In this document: in pieces, positions 13,435 through 25,400 of the stretch | Position numbering within the stretch: position 1 is the first letter of the stretch | Layout: every line of letters starts with the position of its first letter | Origin: Lumbricus rubellus | Lineage: Eukaryota; Annelida; Clitellata; Crassiclitellata; Lumbricidae | DNA length: 64,000 nucleotides | Assembly (NCBI GenBank): GCA_945859605.1 | Contig: OX243811.1 | Location: forward strand, 59,186,044-59,250,043 | Reading direction: 5' to 3' | Position numbers and translations under genes: made by a program | The notes under the pieces: generated by a model | What the model saw: only the letters and a program-made list of their open reading frames with translations | The model's database searches: none | What the model was told of the DNA's origin: nothing

Positions 13435-16400
13435 GGCTGTGGCCTTCACCGGTTCTTTCGCTAACACTATGCCCGATTTGGAAGAGGGAGGCTATAAATT
13501 GAAATAGTAACCTCTTGTAGCATGACGAATAATTATAATAATAATAATGATAATAAAGACGCAGTTGCCTACCAGGGCACCTTATCTGGATTGCCCGGGG
13601 CCACGGTCCGGCAGCCATAAGAAAACTGAAATTGATCTTTGAAATCTTCATCGAAAAATAATAGTAATAATAATAATAATAATAATAATTATAATAAAAT
13701 TTAAAAAAAATAATAATAATAATTTATAACACGTTTATATGCTTTTAGTTAATTAAATTTTAGCCTTCTGACCCACAATGTCCTTGAACTAAGAAAAAGT
13801 GGCCCGCGAGGCCTCACAAAATGGCCCGCCAGCCTCGCCAGGCCTCAACAATGGCACTCATCTCTCAAAGAATTAGGCCCTAACACAAATAATTATATGA
13901 AAAAATTGACAATTTGGACAGGATATAACATATAATTATTTTCTATCACAAATTATTTTATTTTGAAGTCTATAAACATAAAACATTCTACTTTGAATCA
14001 ATTATAACAATTTTCATAAACTTTTAGTTGACTATATTTTAGCATTGTGCCCCTCCTAAACGCCCTAATGTCCTTTAACTAAGAAAAAGTGGCCCTCGTG
14101 TCCTCCAACGTAGAAAATGTGGTTCTATAGTCAAAAAAGGTTGAGAACCGCTGCCCTAAAGTCAAGAAAGGTTGGGAACCACTGTATAGCTACAATTATG
14201 TGTTGTGGGCATGTTTTGACTAGCACGGATTTTAAATATCATGATTTAATATTATTTTGTCAATTTCAAACCAAATTTATTTTTTTAGCCATATTTGTTT
14301 TGATAGCAAGTATAATTTAAAAACCAGTTTCACACAGATATGACGTGCTGAAAGGAATCACAAATTTTAAAACTCGACCAGAAATTAATCCTTAGGCCAA
14401 TTCAGCTCTCTTTTATTTGAGCTGTAAGCTTACTGTAAGCTTATATACGCTGAGAATTTCTGGATTTGGCTCTTTCAACAATTTATACTTTATTGTTTCA
14501 AATTATAGTAATAGACCTAAACATAAATATGTTGCGATATTATGTTTACTATATAGTATGTGAGTCTAATTGTATGTTGTGAAATAAATAGATGACAATG
14601 CTGTTATATCAGCGGTTCTCAACCTTTTCAGACCCACTGACCCCTTTTCAATTTTTATTATCGGTCACGGACCCCCAATAAAATTTGGCGCCTTTTGGAG
14701 CATTATCGCGACTGTGCGACTCTACTATCCTATATAACAGTAGGCCTACATGTATGTTATAGGCTAGTAGCCTATAGCCTATATGCCTCTGCACTCCTGT
14801 AGTACAAATTTATATAACCAGTAAGATTATGTAGAGAACCTGGGTTTTCCCCTGAGCCGTCCCCTTGGATTTCCCCAGGCCATGTTCTGATAGGCTCCGC
14901 CTCCCGGCTTCTGTTCCTCGGCTTGTGTTCTCCGGCTTGTGTTCCCGGCTTCTGTTCCCTAGGCTCCGCCTCCCGGCTTCTGTTCCTCGGCTTGTGTTCT
15001 CCGGCTTGTGTTCCCGGCTTCTGTTCCCTAGGCTCCGCCTCCCGGCTTCTGTTCCTCGGCTTGTGTTCTCCGGCTTGTGTTCCCGGCTTCTGTTCCCTAG
15101 GCTCCGCCTCCCGGCTTCTGTTCCTCGGCTTGTGTTCTCCGGCTTGTGTTCTCCGGCTTCTGTTCCCTAGGCTCCGCCTCCCGGCTTCTGTTCCTCGGCT
15201 TGTGTTCTCCGGCTTGTGTTCCCGGCTTCTGTTCCCGGCTTGTGTTCCATAGGCCCCGCCTCCCGGCTAGGACAAGCTATAAATAGAGGGAGTCCGCAGT
15301 AGTCCGGAGCAGCTGGAAGAGAAGCAGCTGGAATAGATGTAGTTGGGACGACGTGAGTAAGAGGTAATAGTCGTTCAGCCGCAGAGAGTTAGTCTGAGAG
15401 AGTCGTTGTGGAGTCCGCAGTAGTTCAGCCTGAGAGAGTCGCTGTGAAGTTAGTCGGTCAGTCTGGGGTTCAGTTCCGCAGTGATAATTAGACAGTCGTT
15501 GCGTGCTTTAATTACGTGCTGCTATCGTGAAGAGTTAATAAACTATCGAAAAGAACTCTGTGTCTTCAGTGTTTCTCGTGGGGAAAGACGTTTCTGTGAC
15601 TCTGGTTCGACGCGTTGACGGCAGTATCGCGATAAGTCCTTCGATATACCACGGAGGCCGAACTTACGCTCCAGGGGAGCGACACGCGTGCCTTACCACA
15701 CACCGGCAGATCCTGATTTACTTTACATTGGTACCAGAAGTGGGGTCAGGATTGAAGCTCTGCCGACGACAACCGAAGTCAACCGAGAATGCTGACGGAA
15801 GACGACGAGATCACGATCCAGTATCCGAGGCCTGGTGAGATCCGCACCCCTGCCGATGTCTCTACGCCTGCAGCCCGCAGATCGTCAATGGAGAAACCAC
15901 CGGACCGGAACGTTTTGATAGAAGTACTCGATTCCGACGACGATGAGACACCGGCGAGGACGACGAGCTACCGAGAAAGGACTGACCGACTGGCTGCGAG
16001 GTCAGAATTGGAGGACCTTGGGAAACTGCTGCGAAGCCGACCTACACCGATGAAACCCGGACGATTTGACGGGACCGGTTCGCTGGAGTCATTTCTGGTG
16101 CAATTTGAGGTTTGCGCCCGCTACAACGGATGGACAGCGTCAGAAAAGGTCGACCACTTACGGTGCGCGTTGGAAAAGGCAGCGACTCAACTCCTCTGGG
16201 ACTTCGGAGCACAACCGAACGTAAGTTACGAGGAACTGGTGGAACGTCTCCGACAGAGATACGGGACGGAAGGTCAGGCGGAAACCTTCCGTGCCCAGCT
16301 GTATTTTCGTCGTCAACGAGCGGAAGAAAGCCTGAGTGACCTGCTTCACGAGATTCGCCGTCTCGTCGTGCTGGCCTATCCCGTTCCATCGAATGAGACG

Positions 16401-19400
16401 ACCCAGATCATCGCGAGAGACTCTTTCCTTGAGGCCATGCGAGACCGTGAACTTTCGCTGAAAGTTCGAGAGAGGGAGCCGAAGACCCTCGACGAAGCTT
16501 ACCGCACGGCGCTTCGTCTAGAAGCCTATCAGCGGACGAACGACTCCGACGACCGCAGAAGGCCTTCCAATCGCGTTCGAGGGACTCAGGAAACCGACCT
16601 GAGTGCTCAGCTCCAGTCCACGTTAGACAAGTTCCTGACGACGCAACGAGACGACCAACGTCGATGGCAACGCGAGATGGAGACACGGATCGACCAGCAG
16701 CTTCGGGGTCTACGCAGCCAGGCCCCGATCGACGACGACGACCCGGGACGAGACGGTCGCCCTGGAGACCGCGACGATCGCCCCGGAAACCGCAGCTTCA
16801 GCGATCCACGCCAGGAAGGTTTGAGACGGGGTGTGACCTGCTACAACTGTAACCGAGCGGGTCATATCTCCCGCAATTGTCGACAGCCACGACGCCCTTT
16901 CCGGAACCGCGGGAACGACGCCGGAACGAGTGGAACTGAGGATCCGACGTCACCGGAACCGCCGGTGGCCATGAACCATACGACACGTCCGAGGTTGCCA
17001 AACCGCGCCAGTAACAACGCTGTTTACATCCGCGGCACGATCAACGAACGATCGCAGCTGTGCCTGATCGACACGGGATCGGAAGTCAGCCTGGTTCCTG
17101 CCTCAACTGTCGAAGGGTTAGAACTACGTTCATGTAATCGTTCTTTGATGGCTGCTAATGGGTCAGATATTCGGGTCCTTGGTGAGGTCCTGGTCCCCAT
17201 TAAAATTGGGAGAAGTTTTGATATCCCGACCACGTTTCTGGTATCCGACCAAATTACCGAGCCCATGTTAGGCATGGATTGGCTCAGGCAACACCGCTGT
17301 AGATTAGGATTTGGTGTCGGTGCATTATTTGTTGGACGTAGGCGCATTTCTTTAGTGCGAGGTAACGGGTCCACGTGGTGTCGTAGGGTGATGGTTGCGG
17401 AGGAGGTTGTAGTGCCTCTTGAGTGCCAGAGCGATTTTCCAGTGAAAACGGTATATGGGAATTTGTCCACGGTCACTCCCGCTTGGATAACGGAGGCCCA
17501 AGAGTTTAAACCAGAGGTTCATCTTGACCGTGTGGTGGTAGATGCTAAGACTAATACCCAGGTGAAAGTAGTGGACTTGGTTAATGTGGCTCCGTTTAGT
17601 GAGGCATTGTCAGCAGATTTGCCAGAGGAGGTATCTTCTGAGACTGGAGATGTAAGCGATAGTGGAAAAGCGCCTGCGCTTGAGAATAGGCTTGAGACGG
17701 GAGATAGGTTATTTGTGGACCCGCCCATAAGGCGTGAATTATTGCCGCAGAGAAAGTCTGTGGATGGAGATTTAGATAGTTTAGCCTCGGCCCTGGTAAT
17801 GCTTATGGTTTTTCTGAGCGTAATTTTCAGTGGTTTTCAGTTAGTGGAAGACGTCCCGATGGTTAATTTAGAGGCTATTTCTGTTGCCCGAGCGATCGTG
17901 AATATTGTTATCGTCAGACACGGGGCCCAATTGCAAATTTATTTGTATCAGGGTAAGAAATTTGTGGGGATCCTTTTTCGGAAGCTTTGCAAACTTTTGG
18001 GGAAAGTTATATGCAGCCATCAGGGAATTGGGACGGGGCTCGACTATATGTCCTCGCCGCTTACCGAGCTTCGTTTCCCGACGCAACGGGATCCACTCCA
18101 AACTGCTGGAAGTTTGGAAGGAAGACGAGAACTCTCCGTCTCTCATTAACATTCAGCGAGAAATGTGATTGCTTGAACAGAAGGTATCTGAACGGTTTAA
18201 TATTATTGTGTGAATTTTATTTGAATCGTTTTTGTATCGCCTAAAAGAAAAAGGCGCTTTTTATGTTGGGCCGTTGGCCACTTGAATTCGTCGCATTGTA
18301 TAGTCTGTCATGCGTTAATCTTAAGAGTTTTTAGAATTTGAGCCCGTTGGCCATCTGTTGTGTGGAATTTATGATTGCGTTGATTGACACTGAGACATTT
18401 CGAGAGATTACTTATTGATCGCTTTTAATGATGTATGATCGGGAACATTTATAGAGACTTTGTTTTGGCCCGTTGGCCGTATTCTAATGGAATAGTGTTG
18501 GTAACGAGGTCGAGGAGCGACCGGGGACTTGTTTTGTGGACTTGTATGGCTCGTTGGCCGTTTTGGAACAGTTGAGACTTTTTGGCCCGTTGGCCGTTTT
18601 GCGCTTTTGTTGTGGCTATTTTTCTGTTGTTGAGCCATGTGGCTCGGGACTGTTTTTATTCTGGGAATGGGGACATCCCCAATCGTAGTGGGGGGGAGGA
18701 TGTAGAGAACCTGGGTTTTCCCCTGAGCCGTCCCCTTGGATTTCCCCAGGCCATGTTCTGATAGGCTCCGCCTCCCGGCTTCTGTTCCTCGGCTTGTGTT
18801 CTCCGGCTTGTGTTCCCGGCTTCTGTTCCCTAGGCTCCGCCTCCCGGCTTCTGTTCCTCGGCTTGTGTTCTCCGGCTTGTGTTCCCGGCTTCTGTTCCCT
18901 AGGCTCCGCCTCCCGGCTTCTGTTCCTCGGCTTGTGTTCTCCGGCTTGTGTTCCCGGCTTCTGTTCCCTAGGCTCCGCCTCCCGGCTTCTGTTCCTCGGC
19001 TTGTGTTCTCCGGCTTGTGTTCTCCGGCTTCTGTTCCCTAGGCTCCGCCTCCCGGCTTCTGTTCCTCGGCTTGTGTTCTCCGGCTTGTGTTCCCGGCTTC
19101 TGTTCCCGGCTTGTGTTCCATAGGCCCCGCCTCCCGGCTAGGACAAGCTATAAATAGAGGGAGTCCGCAGTAGTCCGGAGCAGCTGGAAGAGAAGCAGCT
19201 GGAATAGATGTAGTTGGGACGACGTGAGTAAGAGGTAATAGTCGTTCAGCCGCAGAGAGTTAGTCTGAGAGAGTCGTTGTGGAGTCCGCAGTAGTTCAGC
19301 CTGAGAGAGTCGCTGTGAAGTTAGTCGGTCAGTCTGGGGTTCAGTTCCGCAGTGATAATTAGACAGTCGTTGCGTGCTTTAATTACGTGCTGCTATCGTG

Positions 19401-22400
19401 AAGAGTTAATAAACTATCGAAAAGAACTCTGTGTCTTCAGTGTTTCTCGTGGGGAAAGACGTTTCTGTGACTCTGGTTCGACGCGTTGACGGCAGTATCG
19501 CGATAAGTCCTTCGATATACCACGGAGGCCGAACTTACGCTCCAGGGGAGCGACACGCGTGCCTTACCACACACCGGCAGATCCTGATTTACTTTACAAT
19601 TATATGAAATGTATTTTAAAAACCTTACTTTTTTTTACTTTGGGCATGTATTTTCGAAGACAGTTTACTGCTCGAAACACTCAATCTGAACCCATGTTAA
19701 ACCTCAAGCCGTGTTCGATAATTTTTAATTGTTACCAGTGCAGAATATCCACACTCACAAAGAATGTTGATGATGTTGCATCTAGACTTTTCTAGAGAGT
19801 CTGTTACAAACTTTTCCCCATTGATAACCAGTGAAAATCGGCTGGCCTATAATAGCCTACATTATTAACTGTTCATGATTTCCACATCCCAACCTAATGT
19901 AGCAAAAAGACGAGAGTTACTGTTTAGTGGACGTGCCTTGATGAAAAATTAATTAGCCTAACCATTTTATGCCCTGATCATAAATAGATTTTAGTCTGCA
20001 CTCTAGCGATTGAAACAAACCGACCCATCTAAAACAGATGATTTTGTCATTGATCAGCGTATTATTAGTTTAACATCGCTACTGGAAAGGGGAAAATTGA
20101 CAGAAAATTTATCAGTTTCCATTTTAAACTAAGAAATGTATAACTTTCAGGACTTGCTCGCGGACCCCCAGGCAGATCGCCGCGGACCCCCATGGGTCCG
20201 TGGACCCCCGGTTGAGAACCGCTGTGTTATATGTTGCAACGTTAAAAATCATTGCTAACCAAGAAAGATATATATAGCCTACACAAAGTCCATAAACTCA
20301 GAGAAAATTTATATTTATGGAATTTTTTGCGTATCCCTTACCGGCGCCTGGCGTAACCCTAGGGGTACGCGTAACACAGTTTGAGAACCTCTGCCCTATA
20401 TGCACGGGGAGGACTAAGTAGCCTACTAAGTAAGTAATATTAATATTTTCTTATTATTTTCCAACCGGGAAACGCAATATGACTACCATCAGTATTGAAT
20501 GGATGTTCACAGGTAATAATTATATAGTCGAATTTAGCTGAAGCGGAAGCCATACATGAGCCCGTCGCATCCTGCTACTTGTGTGTCATCTCCGTCTAGT
20601 GAATGATAGACTGAGTGAACCTTTGGGAGGGTTGTGGGAATCGATCCTGCTTCGTGTCTGATGTTCTGATCTTTACGTCAGTGATGTTACCATTACTTTA
20701 TAGACCACCAAATCCGATCGAGTAGTTCATTTGAAAAAAAGTATGCAGTGGAATAGCAATCATTAAAATACTTTATAATAAAATAGCTTTTCTATATTTT
20801 GCCAATACTTCAGATATAGACGAATGTAGAAACCTCCTATGCGACAATGACACAGAACTTTGCGAAAACACAATTGGCAGTTATACTTGTCATTGTAAGC
20901 CTGGATATGAAAACACGATCTTGGGCAACTGCTCCGGTATGTGCTATCGTTTAATTTCTAAACATGATTATGAGAGGTATTGCTTGGGGTACACATAGCA
21001 GTTATTAACATGAAACATGCCATTTTATAACTTAGGCTACGTTGGTAGGCTATTAACTAGTTTATTAAGTTAGAGCCTCGTCGAGCCTTGATAAAGAATT
21101 TTAAAAGTTTTATTATAATTTTCGCTTAATGCAAAGCATCAACTGTAGGTTGCCAAAACTTGCCATATTAGAGCAAAGGCTGAAAGTGAGCCGGATCTGC
21201 GACCCTGCATTGATTTTCGTGATCTGCTGTTGCCGAGTCTCAGCAGAGTCGCATGTTGGACGTAGGAGACGGGGTCCAGGGGGCAAATGCCCCACCCCCC
21301 CAAATTTTGGGCAAGTCTAATTTTTCGGGCAAGCAGACCCGGAAAAATAAAAAAGTTTTAACTTTTTTCAGGGTCTTCTTGCCCGAAAAATCAGATTTTC
21401 CCAAACAAAAATGGTCGTCAGACCTTTCGAGCAAAATGTAACTGGAAATTTCAGATGATTTTGGCCTGATGACTAACAAAAAGTCGTTAGAATTTTCGGG
21501 CAAAAGTAACGGGACTTTTTCTTAAGATTTCGGCCGGATGAAAAAAAGAATATTGGGCAAAAGTCTAATTTTTGCCCCCGACCCCAACGCTGAAATGTCC
21601 CCTAAGCCTATGTTGACATAGTATACATTTTAGGCATCATAAAATATATACCAGTTACGAATTTTTTTAGTGAAATTGGTACAGTTTATCGAAAATTTAG
21701 GTCGAAACACTAAAAAGGTCGTCAAGAGAATTTTTCCTGTCAAAGTCGGTTCAGAGATTGTCGTCCGCCAGAACGGCTGTTTTATTCGGCCCGGCAACTT
21801 TTCCAAACGACTTTCCGCCCTGGTAGAACAGGAACTCCACAAAAATTACGGGTAGGTCCTATCTGCGCAGCAGAGCACTCGACTTAAAATCCAACAAATG
21901 CGAATCTGAGCAACCTCATTATTTGTTATCGTGTTGCCTTAGTCGAACTTCCATTTCTGTTCGTTTATTTGAAACTCTTTTCATGCTGTAGACTTGTGTT
22001 CAAATTTACTGCAGATATTGACGAGTGTAAATCTGGTAATTCAAAGTGTACTGCATCATCCGAAAACTGCTTTAACAATATTGGCAGTTACAGATGTGAA
22101 TGCAGGGATGGCTTCGTAGACATGTCCGGAAAGTGCGAAGGTGGGTTTGATGCAATAATCGATTACAGGGCAACTTTGACTGAATTTTTTAAATTGTACA
22201 ACCTTTTCGCTCATCATCTATGGCGAAAAATTCCCAATTGGATGACTCTGAACATTTGAAACATTTGAAACTATTTACAACTGTACAAAACTGCTCTTGC
22301 AGCTGCATAAATTTACTTAGAATTGCCTTTTTGTGTGGTACTATAGCCTACTCTAGAAAACTTTGATTGATTAGCAGATTGAGTGGTAAATTGGTAATGG

Positions 22401-25400
22401 TTTGATGGATAGAGTTATTGTACTTTAAAATAACTTCCAAATTTAACTGTATAGACAGCCATGCAATGCGTCTCTCAAGTTTGATTAGTTAATCATCTTA
22501 CTCCAGCCATGTAGCACATGATAGGTTGAATGGACCTTTGAGAATAATAACGGACTTCCCTCATTAGCTCATGTTCTGCTCTTCACGTTAGTGGTGTTAC
22601 CATTACTGACCCCAAAATTAATACGATCGAGTAGTTCATTTGAGACAGAAACTATCTAAACAGTCACCACTGGAATACCCTATAAAAATAAATTTCTCTG
22701 TATTTTGCCAATACTTCAGATATAGACGAATGTAAAAACGCATCGCTTCTATGCGATACAGAAACAGAACTTTGCGAAAATACAATTGGAAGCTATTTAT
22801 GTCACTGTAGGCCTGGATATGACAACACGACATTTGGCAACTGCTCAGGTGTGTGTAAACGTCAAAATGGTCTACATGTAAATAATAATTACGAGAGTTA
22901 TTGTCTGTTGTAGCCTATTTAAAATGTTCTAGTTTTTCTATCCTAATTAATTTTGAGATACATTATAGCAGAGTATCAGTCAATTTATTATTAGGCTTGT
23001 TGTAATTTGGCGTCAGCAAATAGGACTATTTGCAGCCTAATTATTAGGCTAGATTTTACGCTTATAATTATGTCTTATTGGTTTCAGTATTTGAAGTAAG
23101 CATGGCGATAATCGCTTCTGTAATGCAATGTCCTACTATAGTTCCTACATGAACGCATTGAAACTGTCATTTTTATCACTATTTTTGTAATTAGTTTCAT
23201 AAAACGAAGTTTGTCAAGTTATCAAACTCGATGTTCGTGTCACTTTATATTATGATGTCAACAGCCAATTCATTTTAATTATCTGAGTGCAAATTGTAAT
23301 TTTAATTAATTATTTTAAAAGCTTTGAGTGTAATTCCAATTATGAATTTAAACTGTTGATAATTTTTATTAATAATATACTGGCTAATTATTAATTACTC
23401 GGCAATGTTAGCCGAGTCGATTATTTACATTCACGGCATTCACGACAATGCTGCAGAGAATTTCACACAGTTAACTTAAAGGAACTCATGGTCTTTGTGG
23501 CTCATGACGATATTTATGATCTGCTTTACTGCAGATGTAGATGAATGTCAGTTGGAGAGTCCTTCATCACCGTGTAATGAAAATTCGGAACGTTGTATTA
23601 ATAGCGTTGGCAGCTATACATGTAAATGCAAGGACGGCTTCGTTGGCTTGTTTGGCAAGTGCATGGGTACGTGAATATGCAATCGATGATGGTATTCAAA
23701 CATTGAAATGCCTATGCGCCTGCCTAATATAAGTTATTGACCTGTTATATTTACCATCAATATCGTTATTGGTTCATAGCCTACTTAACCTTCTGTGTGT
23801 AAAAAGAATGAGTATCGCTATTTGAATATTTGAAGTGCGCCTCCCATGAGTTAATCAGCTAGATGTGGCCTAGATAAAGACATTCGTTCGATGCTGATAT
23901 TCAAACATTGAAATGCCCTATGCGTAGCTGTAAAGATCCATTTAAGGTTTCTATAAATAGGCTATCAATGATTAGGCCTATTATAGGGTCTATATCAAGT
24001 TGATTTATACTCTTGCGTAAAAAATTAATGACAATATCCATGATTATCGATATGTCAATATGTCGCGTGTCTTCTACAATCAGATACGTCAAACTGAGAA
24101 TTTTGATAAGTTGGGGTTTAAAAAATCTCAGAGTGAACTGTTCGTTTCAAAAGGCGACCTCAATTCGCCTCCGCGAAATACAGCGCCTATAGGGCCTACA
24201 ATTCGCCGCGATCAAACACAGCGCCTACACAAATCGCCGCCATTCATTTAAGCGCTGCTTCAAAAGGACGTTGCTATAATAGGCTTATACCGTGCGTAAA
24301 GTTGTAAACAACACGTGTTATTGATAAGTTAAACAAAAGCCACCTACGCGTGTGTTTATTTTACAAAATTAATGAACTTGCATTTGCTTTGTTTTGAACG
24401 ATGACACCAACAGAAATGTTTATTTCTAATAGAGTTTTTTTACTTTGCTGTTAGAACACTTAAAACATGTAGAACACTTCAGAACATTTAGAGTCACTGA
24501 CACAACTTGAATTTGCAGGTTTAGCTATTGCCAACTGAACATGTGACTGAATAACTTTTTTACTTAACATGTGACTTAATAACTGAAAAACCAGTTAACT
24601 ATTTGAATTATTTTCTCTTGCAGTATTGAGTGTAGGGCTTAGTCCACTACATTTAGGCCTAAACTGTTTGAAAGTTTTTTCATTAAAACAAACTTTGACA
24701 TTATTATCATAAGAGTCGCTGAAATGAATGGCGGTGAATTGTAGGCCTATTAAAGGCGCTGTGTTTCGCGGCGAATTGAGGTCGCTGAGATGAAGATCGG
24801 CAAAATGCACGCTCTCAATTCAACGTAAACATAATAGACGTGAATGTATAAACTTCTTCTCTGGACAGTACGAACATGTGTATACAATTACGACTTAATT
24901 AAAGAATATGCACAGATGAAAATGTGCTAATAATTGCTTAGCTTAGTCTTTTGAATACTATTTCTGTCAACAGAGTTGAATAGCACGGCTACCATCGGAA
25001 TAATTTTGGGAACTCTTCTGGCAATCAGTTTGCTGATCAACGTGATCTTAATTGTCTCGAGAGCAAAAAGTGCTAAATCAAGAAAACAAGGTAGGCCTAA
25101 CTGCGGGGAGGGGTGCGGATGCTGAGATAAACTATAGCTAAGCGCGCATGCGTATAAGATATTTTTCTTTGCGGTCGTTACTAGCGTGGCGAAAACAGAT
25201 GTGACGTGGTCTATGAGAAGGTACCCAGTCTCCCAAATGGAGTTATTGACGGATTTGAATACACAGATAGATAAGGAAAAAAATGACACCAAAATGAACC
25301 TGATAGCATAAGTAGTTTCTGAGATTTTGCATTTTGACTGACAGTAACTCGTTCGGTCAAAATTTGTTAATTTCTGAGAAAAAACGAGTTGAAGATGATG

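Larger units (their letters stand above)
14830..15727 (+). repeat. 5' LTR
   Basis: Starts TGTAGAGAACC and ends TTTACA. It contains five ~69-bp GC-rich tandem repeats (14893-15240), a TATA box at 15278-15285 and an AATAAA at 15537-15542. Confidence 0.93.
14830..19598 (+). mobile_element. Ty3/gypsy-type LTR retrotransposon, deleted derivative
   Basis: Two 898-bp LTRs (14830-15727, 18701-19598) that look identical wherever compared, a primer-binding site, a gag-protease frame, a polypurine tract, and target duplication ATTA (14826-14829, 19599-19602). There is no reverse transcriptase or RNase H. Only a small integrase relic remains. Its mobilisation would need a helper. The near-zero LTR divergence implies recent insertion. 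Confidence 0.93.
14610..20224. mobile_element. hAT-type non-autonomous element split by an LTR retrotransposon
   Basis: Left end CAGCGGTTCTCAACC (14610) and right end GGTTGAGAACCGCTG (20210-20224) are exact inverse repeats. TGTTATAT is duplicated at 14602-14609 and 20225-20232, the 8-bp signature of hAT. Without the retrotransposon the element is about 840 bp (14610-14829 plus 19603-20224) and shows no transposase. Both ends carry GGACCCCC-rich sequence. Confidence 0.9.

Noticed and set aside
14865..15252. Repetitive Leu/Pro/Arg/Cys-rich frames, repeated at 18736-19123
   Set aside because: They are the 69-bp U3 repeats of the two LTRs, present twice identically and upstream of the TATA box.
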